A DNA stretch of 42,487 bases from Pseudomonadota bacterium. GTDB taxonomy: Bacteria > Pseudomonadota > Gammaproteobacteria > Steroidobacterales > GCA-2729495. The position numbers were made by a program, and so were the translations under genes. This document shows, piece by piece, positions 19,539-30,801 of this stretch. The stretch is from the NCBI GenBank assembly GCA_963205295.1, contig CAUJIY010000032.1:1-42487 (forward strand), in the 5' to 3' direction. Within the stretch, counting starts at the first letter, position 1, and every line of letters starts with the position of its first letter. The notes under the pieces were generated by a model. It was not told the DNA's origin. It ran no database searches and was given only the letters and a program-made list of their open reading frames with translations.

Positions 19539-20310
19539 GGCGCTCGCGCTCGAGCAACTGGCGCGTCTGCTCGGAGGTCGGAAAGTCGCGCTTCAACTGC
19601 GCGGCGTAGCGCTCGGCCGCAGCCGAGCCGCCGAGCGCCTGCTCGACGCGCACGCCGAGCCACAGTGCATCGGGTGTCGCGCTGACGCCGGCGAGGTAAC
19701 GCTCGAGGAACGCACGCGACTGCAGGAAGTTGTTGCGCTGGAAAGTCACGTCGGCGAGCTGCAGCAGTGCATCCCGGTAGCCAGGGTCGATGGCGAGGGC
19801 GGCCCGCAGGTAGCCCTCGGCGCGGGCGAGATCCACGCGCCGGGCGCAGACGCCGGCATTGGCATTGAGCATGGCGCGATTGGTGTCGGCCTTCGACAGC
19901 GGTACGGCGATGGCCTTGTCGAACAGGCGCAGCGCCTCGGCCGGCTGCTGGCGCTGGGCGCAGAGGAACGCGGCGAGCGCGTTCAGCGTGTCGGGGTTCG
20001 CCGGCTCGAGGCTGGCCGCACGCCGGTAGCTCTTCTCCGCGCCGGGCATGTCGCCGAGCCGCTCCAGCACCACGCCGAGCGCCACGTGCGCCGCGGTCAG
20101 GGAACTGTCGTCGGCGATGGCCTTCTCGAGCTTGGCCTGCGCCGTCTTCAGTTCGCCCTTGCGCAGGTAGCCCACGCCGAGCTGCATGTTGTACTCCGCC
20201 GCCTCCTTCTTCGAGGTCGGCGCCGGCGGCCGGCTCGAGCTCGAAATGCAGCCGGCGACGGCGAGCGCCACCAGCAGCCAGACGCCACGCTGCACGCTCG
20301 TCATGACCAT
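19528..20310 (-). CDS. pilW: PilW/PilF-type TPR lipoprotein for type IV pilus biogenesis
   Basis: PilF/PilW is an outer-membrane lipoprotein that helps the PilQ secretin assemble. The 260-residue precursor has a lipoprotein signal with AVAGC (Cys21), then TPR units: YNMQLGVGYLRKGELKTAQAKLEKAI, AHVALGVVLERLGDMPGAEKSYRRA, a unit around LNALAAFLCAQR and AEGYLRAALAIDPGYRDALLQLA (each marked by its ends). Two starts are possible. ATG 20310 has AGGAGA 5 bases upstream; ATG 20304 overlaps the rlmN stop as ATGA. I give the first. Gene order rlmN-pilW-rodZ is standard. No other pilus genes lie in the window. Confidence 0.88.
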   Translation of the reverse strand: MVMTSVQRGVWLLVALAVAGCISSSSRPPAPTSKKEAAEYNMQLGVGYLRKGELKTAQAKLEKAIADDSSLTAAHVALGVVLERLGDMPGAEKSYRRAASLEPANPDTLNALAAFLCAQRQQPAEALRLFDKAIAVPLSKADTNRAMLNANAGVCARRVDLARAEGYLRAALAIDPGYRDALLQLADVTFQRNNFLQSRAFLERYLAGVSATPDALWLGVRVEQALGGSAAAERYAAQLKRDFPTSEQTRQLLERERHGG

Positions 20311-21398
20311 GTCGTCTCCTGCTGGCGGCTGCCGAGCGGCACGCGCACGCGATTGTCGACGCGCCCGGCGAGCTGGCCGCAGGCGGCGGCGATGTCGTCA
20401 CCGCGCGTGCGCCGCGTCACCGTGACGATGTCGGCGCCCGCCAGGATCCGGCGGAACTCTTCCACCGCCTCCGGTGCCGAGCGCCGGTAGCTGGTGCCGG
20501 GGAACGGGTTGAAGGGGATCAGGTTCACCTTCGCCGGCCGGCGCGCGAGCAGCCCGGCGAGGCGACGCGCCTGGGCGGGGCTGTCGTTGACGCCATCGAG
20601 GAGCACGTATTCGAAGGTGATCTCGCGCGTGTTGGTGGCCTCGACATAGTCCCAGCAGGCCTCGAGCAGCTCGGCGATCGGGTGGCGGCGATTGATCGGC
20701 ACCAGTTCGCTGCGCAGGTCGTCGTCCGGGGCGTGCAGCGACACGGCCAGCGCCACGCGCGCCACTTCGGCGAGATTGCGGATCTGCGGCACCAGGCCCG
20801 AGGTGCTGATGGTCACCCGCCGGCGCGAGAGCTTGTAGGCGAGATCGTCGACCAGGACCTCGCAGGCCTGGACCACCGCCCGGAAATTGGCGAGCGGCTC
20901 ACCCATGCCCATGAACACGACGTTGGTTACCGGCGAGCGGCCTTCCGGGTCACCGAGTTCGCGCCGCGCCAGCGCCACCTGTCCGATGATGTCGGCCGCG
21001 GCGAGGTTGCGGTTGAAGCCCTGCCGGCCCGTGGCGCAGAAGCTGCAATCCATGGCGCAGCCCACCTGCGAGGACACGCACAGCGTGCCGCGCCCGGGTT
21101 CCGGGATGAACACGGTTTCGATCGCCTGCCCGCCACCCGCCTCGAGGCGCCACTTCACGGTGCCGTCGGCCGACTCCTGCGCCGCGAGGATCTCCGGCAA
21201 CCTGAGCGGCGCGCGCGCGGCGAGCTCGCGGCGCAGATCGGCGCCGAGGTCCGTCATCTGCGCCGGGTCGAGCACACCGCGGCCATAGAGCCACTTCATC
21301 AGCTGGCGTGCGCGGTAAGGCTTCTCACCCACGCCGACGAAGAACGCCTCGAGGTCGCGCCGTGGCAGGCCGAGCAGGTTGACGTCCGGATCGGTCAC
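20301..21398 (-). CDS. rlmN: Dual-specificity 23S rRNA/tRNA methyltransferase RlmN
   Basis: RlmN is a radical SAM enzyme that methylates C2 of A2503 in 23S rRNA and A37 in some tRNAs. The 365-residue protein has the CxxxCxxC cluster motif as CAMDCSFCATGRQGF, preceded by TLCVSSQVG. NVVFMGMGEPLANF and the SAM-binding segment VTISTSGLVPQI follow, and the C-terminal Cys in IAAACGQLAG corresponds to the catalytic methyl-transfer Cys. The sequence opens MTDPDVNLLGLPRRDLEAFF. It follows ndk closely and overlaps the pilW gene. Confidence 0.96.
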   Translation of the reverse strand: MTDPDVNLLGLPRRDLEAFFVGVGEKPYRARQLMKWLYGRGVLDPAQMTDLGADLRRELAARAPLRLPEILAAQESADGTVKWRLEAGGGQAIETVFIPEPGRGTLCVSSQVGCAMDCSFCATGRQGFNRNLAAADIIGQVALARRELGDPEGRSPVTNVVFMGMGEPLANFRAVVQACEVLVDDLAYKLSRRRVTISTSGLVPQIRNLAEVARVALAVSLHAPDDDLRSELVPINRRHPIAELLEACWDYVEATNTREITFEYVLLDGVNDSPAQARRLAGLLARRPAKVNLIPFNPFPGTSYRRSAPEAVEEFRRILAGADIVTVTRRTRGDDIAAACGQLAGRVDNRVRVPLGSRQQETTWS

Positions 21399-21404
21399 GG
21401 CGCC

Positions 21405-21836
21405 TCAGCGGGTGCGCGGACAGAGGTCGCTCTGACTGAAGAAGAAGGCGATCTCCTGCTTCGCGGTGTCCGGGCCGTCGGAGCCGTGCACGACATTCTC
21501 CTCGATGCTGGTGGCGAAATCCGCCCGGATCGTGCCCTTCGCCGCCTTCTTCGGGTCGGTCGCTCCCATGATCTCGCGGTTGCGCTCGATGGCGTTCTCA
21601 CCTTCGAGGACCTGCACGACCACCGGTCCGGAAGTCATGTAGCGCACCAGGTCCTTGTAGAAGGGGCGCTCGCGGTGCACGGCGTAGAAGCCCTCCGCCT
21701 GCGCCTGGCCGAGCTGCACCATGCGCGCGGCGACGATGCGCAGGCCGGCCTGCTCGAAGCGGCGGTAGACCTCGCCAATGAGGTTCTTCTGCACGCCATC
21801 GGGCTTCACGATCGAGAGAGTTCTCTCAATAGACAT
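21405..21836 (-). CDS. ndk: Nucleoside diphosphate kinase
   Basis: The enzyme balances nucleoside triphosphate pools by phosphate transfer through a histidine intermediate. The 143-residue protein has the normal length, opening [21 protein letters not shown]. The active-site His lies in the segment [21 protein letters not shown] (given by the core [11 protein letters not shown]). A promoter candidate lies directly upstream. It heads the minus-strand run ndk-rlmN-pilW-rodZ-hisS-yfgM-bamB-der. Confidence 0.97.
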   Translation of the reverse strand: MSIERTLSIVKPDGVQKNLIGEVYRRFEQAGLRIVAARMVQLGQAQAEGFYAVHRERPFYKDLVRYMTSGPVVVQVLEGENAIERNREIMGATDPKKAAKGTIRADFATSIEENVVHGSDGPDTAKQEIAFFFSQSDLCPRTR

Positions 21837-21859
21837 CTCAACTCCATGAAATATAAGTA

Positions 21860-21888
21860 AATTTAATCGGCCACTGTATGGCCTGCAA
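21860..21888 (-). promoter_or_regulatory. Candidate sigma-70 promoter for ndk
   Basis: On the minus strand TTGCAG (21888-21883) and TAAATT (21865-21860) are separated by 17 bp, ending 23 bp before the ndk ATG. The stretch is strikingly AT-rich for this genome. Assignment is by consensus resemblance only. Confidence 0.45.
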
Positions 21889-21923
21889 CCACTGGAACCG
21901 GCCCGCAGCGCGGCTGGGTGCCT

Positions 21924-22322
21924 CTAGCGGGCCCCGGCGGGCTGCGTAGTATCCCAATCCCGAAAGCAGTTCCGCAAGGCATCCTGAAGAATCAGCAGGC
22001 TGCCGAGTTTTTCGGTCGGTATGCCGAGCTCGCCCATCAGCCCCGCCGGCTCGAAGGCGGCGAGCGCGCCGACCGGCCCCGGCGCGAGCAGCACCATCGC
22101 GCGGCTGCAGGCGGCCAGGAGATACGGACAGCCCCGTGCACGGAATGCGAGCCGGACGACCTGGTCCTCCTGCACGGCGGCCTCGACCAGAATGCGCACC
22201 CCCGCGGTGTCGCTGCCGGCCTCGCCGCGACACAGGCGCTCGGTGGAGCGCACGAGCAGCGGACCAACGCACTCGGGGTTGAAGAAGAGCCGGCGGACCG
22301 CCTCCGGGTAATCCATCGCCAC
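21924..22322 (-). CDS. IscU/NifU-like protein with degenerate cluster-ligand sites
   Basis: The 132-residue protein has the overall IscU layout: MDYPEAVRRLFFNPECVGPL at the start, a central FRARGCPYLLAACS that parallels the second IscU cysteine block, and a C-terminal helix EKLGSLLILQDALRNCFRDW. The first ligand Cys-x-Asp is replaced (around TAGVRI), and the third Cys region reads LLILQDA. Only one of the three ligand cysteines is conserved in place, though other cysteines are present. It follows a cysteine desulfurase gene by 5 bp. It may be a specialised or non-cluster-binding scaffold. The GTG at 22322 or ATG at 22316 could be the start. Confidence 0.65.
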   Translation of the reverse strand: MAMDYPEAVRRLFFNPECVGPLLVRSTERLCRGEAGSDTAGVRILVEAAVQEDQVVRLAFRARGCPYLLAACSRAMVLLAPGPVGALAAFEPAGLMGELGIPTEKLGSLLILQDALRNCFRDWDTTQPAGAR

Positions 22323-22327
22323 GGCGT

Positions 22328-23488
22328 TCAGGCAACTGCGGGCGGCGCGAGCCGGCGCAGGTGCGCCACGCCGGCTGCGAAGATCGCCGCGGCCGCTTCG
22401 ATCTCTGCCGCCGTGGTGCCACGACCGAGGCTGAAGCGGATGGAGCTCTGTGCCAGCGCATCGCTGCGGCCGAGCCGGCGCAGCACGGGCGATGGCTCGC
22501 CGCTCGCCGAGGCGCAGGCCGCGCCGCTCGACACCGCCAGCGTCTCGAGCGCGAGCAGCAGGCTCTCACCGTCCACGCCTTCGACGCTGACGTTGACGAT
22601 GTGGCAGGAGCGGCGCAGCGGGTGCCCGTTGAGCAGGACGCCCGGCACGCGCGCGAGCGCCATCCACAGGGCATCGCGCAAGCTCGTCTGCCCGCACCGA
22701 TCCGTGCCGAGGCGTGTGCGCGCCAGTTCGGCCGCGAGCCCCATGCCGAGCAGCTGGTGCGTAGCCAGCGTGCCGGGCCGCAGCCCGCGCTCCTGCCCGC
22801 CGCCGTGGAACAGCGGCGCCACCCGGCGCAGCGTCGTGCCGTCGATGAACAGCGCGCCGACGCCCTTTGGCCCGTACATCTTGTGCGCCGACAGCGACAG
22901 GAGGTCCACCTGCTGGGCCACCACGTCGAGCGGTTCACGCCCGGCCGCCTGCACCGCATCGACGTGCAGCAACACGCCACGCGCGCGGCAGATGGCGCCG
23001 ATGGCCGCTACGTCCTGCACCACGCCGGTCTCGTTGTTCACGGCCATCACCGCGACCAGCGTGGTATCCGCGCGCAGGGCGGCGGCTACCTGTGCGGGAT
23101 CGATCAGCCCGTCCCGATCGGGATCGAGCCAGGTGATCGTGAAGCCTTCGCGCTCGAGCTGGCGGCAGGCGGCGAGCACCGAAGCATGCTCGAGCGGGCT
23201 CACCACCAGGTGCCGGCCGCGGCTGGCGCGAAAGCGCGCGGCGCCGAGTACGGCGAGGTTGTTCGCCTCGGTGGCACCCGAGGTCCACACGATCTCCGCC
23301 GGCCGGGCGCCGATGAGCGCGGCGACGCGTGCGCGCGCCGCCTCGACCTGTTCGTGTGCCGCGCGGCCCGGCGCGTGGGTGGCAGCGGGGTTGGCCTGCA
23401 GTGCGGGATCGGCGAGCGCTGCAGCCACGGCCGCGGCCACCGCGGGGTCGACCGGCGTCGAGGCTGCGTGATCGAAGTAGAGCGTCAC
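22328..23488 (-). CDS. Cysteine desulfurase (IscS/NifS family)
   Basis: This PLP enzyme takes sulfur from cysteine for Fe-S clusters or thio-modification. The 386-residue protein opens TLYFDHAASTPVDPAV. It has TSGATEANNLAVLG, the PLP lysine in SLSAHKMYGPKGVGALF and the active-site Cys in SSGAACASASGEPSPVL (residue about 328). It starts at GTG 23488, overlapping the trmJ stop, and is followed by an IscU-like gene. The usual IscR, HscA/B and ferredoxin genes are absent from this locus. This could be a second, specialised system or the only one; that cannot be told here. Confidence 0.92.
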   Translation of the reverse strand: MTLYFDHAASTPVDPAVAAAVAAALADPALQANPAATHAPGRAAHEQVEAARARVAALIGARPAEIVWTSGATEANNLAVLGAARFRASRGRHLVVSPLEHASVLAACRQLEREGFTITWLDPDRDGLIDPAQVAAALRADTTLVAVMAVNNETGVVQDVAAIGAICRARGVLLHVDAVQAAGREPLDVVAQQVDLLSLSAHKMYGPKGVGALFIDGTTLRRVAPLFHGGGQERGLRPGTLATHQLLGMGLAAELARTRLGTDRCGQTSLRDALWMALARVPGVLLNGHPLRRSCHIVNVSVEGVDGESLLLALETLAVSSGAACASASGEPSPVLRRLGRSDALAQSSIRFSLGRGTTAAEIEAAAAIFAAGVAHLRRLAPPAVA

Positions 23489-24279
23489 GGAGCGTCGCCC
23501 TCACCCGCGGTACCGCGGCCGGCGCCCGGCGGTGCTCCCGGGCCATCGCCGTCCCAGGCGCGGGCACCGGAACCCGGAGCCAGTGCCGCGAGAATGCCGC
23601 GCAGGATGTTGAGCTCGTTGCGGTCGAGCCGTGACCGGTTGAACAACCGACGCAGGCGGCGCATCAGGTTGCGCGGATTGCCGGGATCGAGAAAGCCGCT
23701 GGCGAGCAGGACCCGCTGCAGGTGTTCGTAGAACAGCTCCATGTCCTCGATCGTCGCCGGCGGTGCCTCGGGCGGTGGCGTGTCGGGCACCAGCCCCTGC
23801 GCCGCACGCAGCTCCCAGGCAATGAGCTGCACCGCTGCGGCAAGGTTCAGCGAACTGTAGGCCGGATTGGCCGGGATGTAGACCAGGGCATGGCAGAGGT
23901 CGAGTTCGGCATTGCTGAGACCAGAGCGCTCCGGTCCGAAGACGATGGCGACCTGGCCCGCGCCGCTCGCCGCAAGTGCCTCGCGTGCACAGTCGCGCGG
24001 GTCGAGTTCGGCGATGCCGAGCCGGCGATGCCGGGCGCTGGCGCCGATCACCAGCCCACAGCCGGCCACCGCCTCGCGCAGGCTGGCATGCACGCTGGCC
24101 GCCTCGAGCACGTCGAGCGCACCGGAAGCGCGGGCGCGGGCGGCCGCATCCGCATGGGAGACCGGATTGACCAGTTCGAGCCGCGCGAAGCCCATGGTCT
24201 TGAGCGCCCGGGCCGCCGCGCCGACGTTGCCGGGGTGGGTCGGTTCGAACAGCACGAAGCGGATGGCGGCAGGATTCAT
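23485..24279 (-). CDS. trmJ: tRNA (cytidine/uridine-2'-O) methyltransferase TrmJ
   Basis: TrmJ methylates the ribose at position 32 of several tRNAs. This SPOUT-fold enzyme of 264 residues opens IRFVLFEPTHPGNVGAAARALK. The knot region shows VFGPERSGLSNAELDLCH and IPANPAYSSLNLAAAVQLIAWEL (marked by PAYSSLNLA). A C-terminal extension of about 40 residues is Gly/Ala/Pro-rich. ATG 24279 was chosen because homologous sequence begins there; the upstream open frame lies antisense to the divergent suhB gene. trmJ before cysteine desulfurase genes is a common arrangement in gammaproteobacteria. Confidence 0.93.
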   Translation of the reverse strand: MNPAAIRFVLFEPTHPGNVGAAARALKTMGFARLELVNPVSHADAAARARASGALDVLEAASVHASLREAVAGCGLVIGASARHRRLGIAELDPRDCAREALAASGAGQVAIVFGPERSGLSNAELDLCHALVYIPANPAYSSLNLAAAVQLIAWELRAAQGLVPDTPPPEAPPATIEDMELFYEHLQRVLLASGFLDPGNPRNLMRRLRRLFNRSRLDRNELNILRGILAALAPGSGARAWDGDGPGAPPGAGRGTAGEGDAP

Positions 24280-24420
24280 CGGGACTGGCCGTGGCGGCAC
24301 CGTGGCCGCGTATTCTAGCCTCGCACCGGCACCGGGCGGCGCTCGCAGCCGTGGCCCGGCGCCGGGCTGCGCCTTAGAATGGCGCCCCTCTCCGCCACCC
24401 GCACGAGCGGCAGCAGCATC

Positions 24421-25203
24421 ATGCAGGCTCTCCTGAACACCGCCGTCAAGGCGGCCCGCAAGGGCGGCGACACCGCCCTGCGCTACCTCAGCCGCGTCGC
24501 CGATCTCGACGTGCGCAGCAAGGCGCGCAACGAGTTCGTCACCCAGGTCGATCACGCCGCCGAGGCGGCGATCATCGCCAGCATCCGCGAGCGCTATCCG
24601 CACCACGGCTTTCTTGCCGAGGAAAGCGGCGCCCACCCCGGCGACGAGTTCGTCTGGATCGTCGATCCGCTCGACGGCACCACCAATTTCCTGCACGGCT
24701 TCCCGGTGTTCTCGGTGTCGGTCGCGCTCCGAATCCGCGACCAGCTCGAACTCGGGGTGGTCTACGACCCCTGCCGGCAGGAGCTGTTCACGGCGATCCG
24801 CGGCGCCGGCGCGCAACTCGACGGGCGGCGCATCCGCGTCGGCAGCCGGCCGGGGCTCGACGGCGCCCTGATCGGTACCGGCTTTCCGTACCGGAGCAAC
24901 GACGAGTGGCTGGACCGCTACCTCGCCATGCTGCGCGCCGTGATGGAGCAGACCGCCGGCGTGCGCCGACCCGGCTCGGCAGCCCTCGACCTCTGCTACG
25001 TCGCGGCCGGTCGCCTCGATGGCTTCTGGGAATTCGGCCTGCAGGCCTGGGACATTGCCGCCGGCACGCTCATGATCCGCGAAGCCGGCGGGCTGGTGGC
25101 AAGCCTCACACCGGGACCGGACGTGCTCGAGACCGGCAACGTGGTGGCCGGTTCACCCAAGGTGTACGAGGCGCTGCGCGCACTCCTCGCACCGCACCTG
25201 TAG
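24421..25203 (+). CDS. suhB: Inositol-1-monophosphatase (SuhB)
   Basis: This Mg2+-dependent phosphatase of the IMPase family also acts in rRNA antitermination in E. coli. The 260-residue protein shows FLAEESG (metal-binding Glu), WIVDPLDGTTNFLHGFPVFS and the C-terminal WDIAAGTLMIREAGG, all catalytic residues intact. ATG 24421 begins MQALLNTAVKAARKGGD, the normal SuhB opening. It is divergent from trmJ, as in E. coli where suhB lies beside trmJ. Confidence 0.95.
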   Translation: MQALLNTAVKAARKGGDTALRYLSRVADLDVRSKARNEFVTQVDHAAEAAIIASIRERYPHHGFLAEESGAHPGDEFVWIVDPLDGTTNFLHGFPVFSVSVALRIRDQLELGVVYDPCRQELFTAIRGAGAQLDGRRIRVGSRPGLDGALIGTGFPYRSNDEWLDRYLAMLRAVMEQTAGVRRPGSAALDLCYVAAGRLDGFWEFGLQAWDIAAGTLMIREAGGLVASLTPGPDVLETGNVVAGSPKVYEALRALLAPHL

Positions 25204-25213
25204 CACTGCCCGC

Positions 25214-26158
25214 TCAGGGCATCTCGTCGACTGGCCCCGACTTCTTCGGCGGGGCGAGATCGACCGGCTTCACGTCGAGGAAGTACGCGATCGCGGTCGC
25301 CACGAATATGGATGAGTACGTGCCGAAGACGATGCCGATCGCGAGGGCCAGCGAGAACCCGTGCAGGGTCTCCCCGCCGAAGATGAGCAGCGCGATCACC
25401 ACCAGCAGCGTCACGGCGCTGGTGATCACCGTGCGGCTCAGGGTGATGTTGATGGCATGGTCGATGTAATCCACCGTCGTGCCGCCGCGGGCGGTGCGGA
25501 AGTCGTCACGGATGCGGTCGAACACCACCACGGTATCGTTCAGCGAGTAACCGACCAGGGCCAGCACGGCGGCCACCACCGACAGGTCGAACGGGATCCA
25601 TAAGATCGAGAACATGCCGACCGTGACCACCGCATCGTGGAAGGTCGACAACACCGCGCCGACCGCGAACTTCCACTGGAAGCGGAACAGCACGTAGACC
25701 AGGATCAGCGCGAGCGCGGCCAGCACCGAGAGCGTGCCTTTCTCCGTCAGGTCCTCACCGACCTGCGGGCCCACGAACTCGACACGGCGCAGCGCCACCG
25801 CGGCATCCGACTGGCGCAGGACGGCGAGGATCGCCGCGCCGAGCTTGCCGCCGGCATCGCCGTCGGCGGTCTGCTCCACGGGCGGCAGCCGGATCATCAC
25901 GTCACGCGCGCTGCCGAAGTTCTGCACCTGCGCGTCGGCATAGCCGGCGCCGGCGAGCTGCTCGCGGACCGCCACCAGGTCGGCGGCCTGCGGATAGCCG
26001 ACCTCGAGCAGCACGCCACCGGTGAAGTCGATGCCGAAGTTCAGCCCCCGGAACAGGATGAAGCCGAGACAGACCAGCGTCAGGGCGAGCGACAGGCTGC
26101 TCACCACGCGGGCGTGGCTCATGAAGCGGAACTTGGTGACTTTCGGGAACAGCTCCAT
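25214..26158 (-). CDS. secF: Protein translocase subunit SecF
   Basis: SecF is an RND-type membrane subunit that uses the proton gradient to help pull proteins through SecYEG. The 314-residue protein has six membrane helices. Marks are GLNFGIDFTGGVLLEV after the first helix, LSVVAAVLALVGYSLNDTVVVFDRI (core VGYSLNDTVVVFDR) and a final GTYSSIFVATAI. It follows secD by 9 bp. Confidence 0.97.
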   Translation of the reverse strand: MELFPKVTKFRFMSHARVVSSLSLALTLVCLGFILFRGLNFGIDFTGGVLLEVGYPQAADLVAVREQLAGAGYADAQVQNFGSARDVMIRLPPVEQTADGDAGGKLGAAILAVLRQSDAAVALRRVEFVGPQVGEDLTEKGTLSVLAALALILVYVLFRFQWKFAVGAVLSTFHDAVVTVGMFSILWIPFDLSVVAAVLALVGYSLNDTVVVFDRIRDDFRTARGGTTVDYIDHAINITLSRTVITSAVTLLVVIALLIFGGETLHGFSLALAIGIVFGTYSSIFVATAIAYFLDVKPVDLAPPKKSGPVDEMP

Positions 26159-26167
26159 GGCGCTTCC

Positions 26168-28012
26168 TCAGACCGGTATGCCGCTGAGCTTGCGACCACC
26201 CCAGATGGCGTTGACGAGGGTACGACTCACCACCACCGCGGTGAACATCGAGGTCAGGATACCGAGGCACAGCACCACCGCGAATCCCTTGATCGGCCCC
26301 GTGCCGAAGGCGAACAGCACGAGGCCGGCAATCAGCGTGGTGATGTTGGAGTCGGCGATGGTGGCGAAGGCCTTCTCGTAGCCGGCGTGGATGCTCGCCT
26401 GCGGCGAGTTACCGTTGCGCAGCTCCTCGCGGACACGCTCGTTGATGAGCACGTTGGCGTCCACGGCCATGCCCAGCGTGAGCACGATGCCGGCGATACC
26501 GGGCAGCGTCAGCGACGCCTGCAGCAGCGACAGCAGCGCCACCAGCAGCACCAGGTTGGCGAGCAGGGCCACGTCAGCCACCAGGCCGAAGGCCTTGTAG
26601 TAGATCCCCATGAACACCACCACCAGCGCCAGGCCGAGCAGCAGCGCGCGCAGGCCCTTGTCGATGTTGTCCTGGCCGAGGCTCGGGCCGATCGTGCGTT
26701 CCTCGACCTTGTAGATCGGCGCGGCGAGCGAACCGGCACGCAGCAGCAGCGCCAGGTCGCGCGCCTCGTTGACCTCCAGGCCGGTGACCTGGAAGTTGTT
26801 GGAGAACACGCCACGGATGGTGGCGATGTTGATGACTTCCTTGTCCTCGCGGGTCACGTCGACCATCTGCCCGTCGCGCTCGACGCGCTCGCGCTTCTGC
26901 TCGACGAAGACCACGGCCATCGGCTTGTTGAGGTTAGCCTTGGTCGCCTCGAGCATGTCGCGGCCGCCCTTGGCATCGAGCCGCACCGACACGGCCGGCA
27001 TGCCCTCGGCGAAGGTCTGGGCGGCGTCGACGAGCTGGTCGCCCGTGACGATCGTGCGCCGGTTCAGCAGCACCGGTGCACCGACCCGGTCCTTGAACAG
27101 CTCGCACCCGACCGGGGCGCGGCCGCGCTGGGCGGCGTCGAGTGGATTCTCGCCGGCGCACACCAGGCGGAACTCGAGGGTCGCCGTGGCCCCGAGCACG
27201 CGCTCGGCCTGTCCCGGATCCTGCACGCCCGGCAGCTGGACGACGATCCGGTCGACGCCCTGGCGCTGCACCACCGGCTCCGACACCCCGAGCTCGTTGA
27301 CGCGGTTGCGCAGCGTCACCGTGTTCTGCTCGATGGCGAAGTTCTGCCGCTCGATGATCAGCCGCTCGGTCATGCGGGCGGTGAAGGTCACGCCGGTCGC
27401 GGTGTCGTCGCGCCGGATGTCGAGGTTCGGGTCGACCTCGCGGATCAGTTTCTCGGCTTCCTTGCCGTCGGCCGCATCGGTGATCTCGACGCGCACCGTG
27501 CGGCCCTCGACGCGCACGTTGCGGCGGATGCGGGCATCGCGCAGCGCCTTGCTGAAATCCGCGGCGTAGCGGTCGAGGCGCTGGGCAATCGCCTTGTCCA
27601 TGTCCACCTGGAACAGGAAATGTACGCCACCGCGCAGGTCCAGCCCGAGGCTCATGGGCCTGAGGCCGAGAACCGCAAGCCAGCCCGGCATGCGCGGCGC
27701 CAGGGTCAGCGCCACGACATAGGCCTGGCCGAGGACCTCGCGGGCCTTGTCGGCGGCCTTCAGCTGCGTGTCGACCGAATCGAAGCGCAGCGTCAGCCGG
27801 CCGTCATCCGCATTGGCTGAGGTGAAGCCGAGCCCGGCTGTCTCCAGCGTGCGGCGCACCTCCTGCAGCTGCCCGTCGCCGAGCTTGCCGCCTTCCTTGA
27901 CCGAGATCTGCAGCGCCGGATCCTCGCCGAACAGGTTCGGCAGGGCCACGAGCAGGGCCGCGACCATCACCAGCGCGACCAGCGCGTCCTTCCACCAGGA
28001 GTTGCGATTCAT
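26168..28012 (-). CDS. secD: Protein translocase subunit SecD
   Basis: SecD partners SecF in the SecDF accessory complex of the Sec translocon. The 614-residue protein has an N-terminal membrane helix (ALVALVMVAALLVALPNLF), a large periplasmic domain with LRPMSLGLDLRGGVHFLFQVDM, and a C-terminal block of five helices with AIVLTLGMAVDANVLINERVREELR type motif (seen as GMAVDANVLINERV). ATG 28012. It lies 9 bp after yajC. Confidence 0.97.
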   Translation of the reverse strand: MNRNSWWKDALVALVMVAALLVALPNLFGEDPALQISVKEGGKLGDGQLQEVRRTLETAGLGFTSANADDGRLTLRFDSVDTQLKAADKAREVLGQAYVVALTLAPRMPGWLAVLGLRPMSLGLDLRGGVHFLFQVDMDKAIAQRLDRYAADFSKALRDARIRRNVRVEGRTVRVEITDAADGKEAEKLIREVDPNLDIRRDDTATGVTFTARMTERLIIERQNFAIEQNTVTLRNRVNELGVSEPVVQRQGVDRIVVQLPGVQDPGQAERVLGATATLEFRLVCAGENPLDAAQRGRAPVGCELFKDRVGAPVLLNRRTIVTGDQLVDAAQTFAEGMPAVSVRLDAKGGRDMLEATKANLNKPMAVVFVEQKRERVERDGQMVDVTREDKEVINIATIRGVFSNNFQVTGLEVNEARDLALLLRAGSLAAPIYKVEERTIGPSLGQDNIDKGLRALLLGLALVVVFMGIYYKAFGLVADVALLANLVLLVALLSLLQASLTLPGIAGIVLTLGMAVDANVLINERVREELRNGNSPQASIHAGYEKAFATIADSNITTLIAGLVLFAFGTGPIKGFAVVLCLGILTSMFTAVVVSRTLVNAIWGGRKLSGIPV

Positions 28013-28021
28013 GCGGGGTCG

Positions 28022-28348
28022 TCAGACGCTCTTGAGGGTGCCCTTGGGCAGCACCGTACCGATCGTGTGGCGCTGGACCTTGATCCGCACCCCGTCGGCA
28101 ATCTCCACCCCGATGAACTGCTCGCCGATCTCGGTGACCTTGCCGAGCACGCCACCGGCGGTGACCACCTCGTCACCGACGGCGAGCTTGGCCACCATCT
28201 CCTTGTGTTCCTTCTGCCGCTTGCTCTGCGGGCGGATCAGGAAGAAATAGAAGACGACGAAAACCAGCACCAGCGGCAGCATCGACATCAGCGGGTCAGC
28301 CGGGGGTCCGGCGCCCTGTGCGAAGGCGTCTTGGATGAACAGGCCCAT
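28022..28348 (-). CDS. yajC: Sec translocase accessory subunit YajC
   Basis: YajC is a small single-pass protein bound to SecDF. The 108-residue protein has the membrane segment MLPLVLVFVVFYFFLIRPQ (about 24-42), then KRQKEHKEMVAKLAVGDEVVTAGGVLGKV, which continues as a small soluble tail. It lies between tgt and secD in the standard order. Confidence 0.96.
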   Translation of the reverse strand: MGLFIQDAFAQGAGPPADPLMSMLPLVLVFVVFYFFLIRPQSKRQKEHKEMVAKLAVGDEVVTAGGVLGKVTEIGEQFIGVEIADGVRIKVQRHTIGTVLPKGTLKSV

Positions 28349-28387
28349 GGTGTCCTCGGCAAGTCCGGCGAAAAAGGCGGCGTATTA

Positions 28388-30585
<2,198 letters not shown>

Positions 30586-30657
30586 GGGCGCGGATTGTAC
30601 CCGCCTGTCCGCGTGGCGCTCCCCGGGGACCTGCGTGTATCCTGAGGCCCCTCCCAC

Positions 30658-30744
30658 GCCGGGATGGCGGAACTGGTAGACGCGGCGGACTCAAAATCCG
30701 CTGGTGGTGACACCGTGTGGGTTCGATTCCCTCTCCCGGCACCA
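30658..30744 (+). tRNA. tRNA-Leu (anticodon CAA)
   Basis: The acceptor stem is GCCGGGA/TCCCGGC with discriminator A and an encoded CCA. The D arm contains the run GGTAGACGC. The anticodon stem GCGGA/TCCGC carries the loop CTCAAAA, giving anticodon CAA. A long class II variable arm (TGGTGGTGACACC) and the T loop TTCGATT follow. The T stem has one mismatched pair. Structure and length fit tRNA-Leu reading UUG codons. Confidence 0.95.
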
Positions 30745-30801
30745 GCCCCGCCGGCCGCCGGGGCGGTTCTACAATAGCTGCAGGAGATGGAACGGCACGC
30801 C

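Noticed and set aside
25637-27820. 727-codon plus-strand frame over secF and secD
   Set aside because: A high-GC shadow, antisense to two clear Sec genes, with His/Gln/Arg/Glu-rich noise and no motifs.
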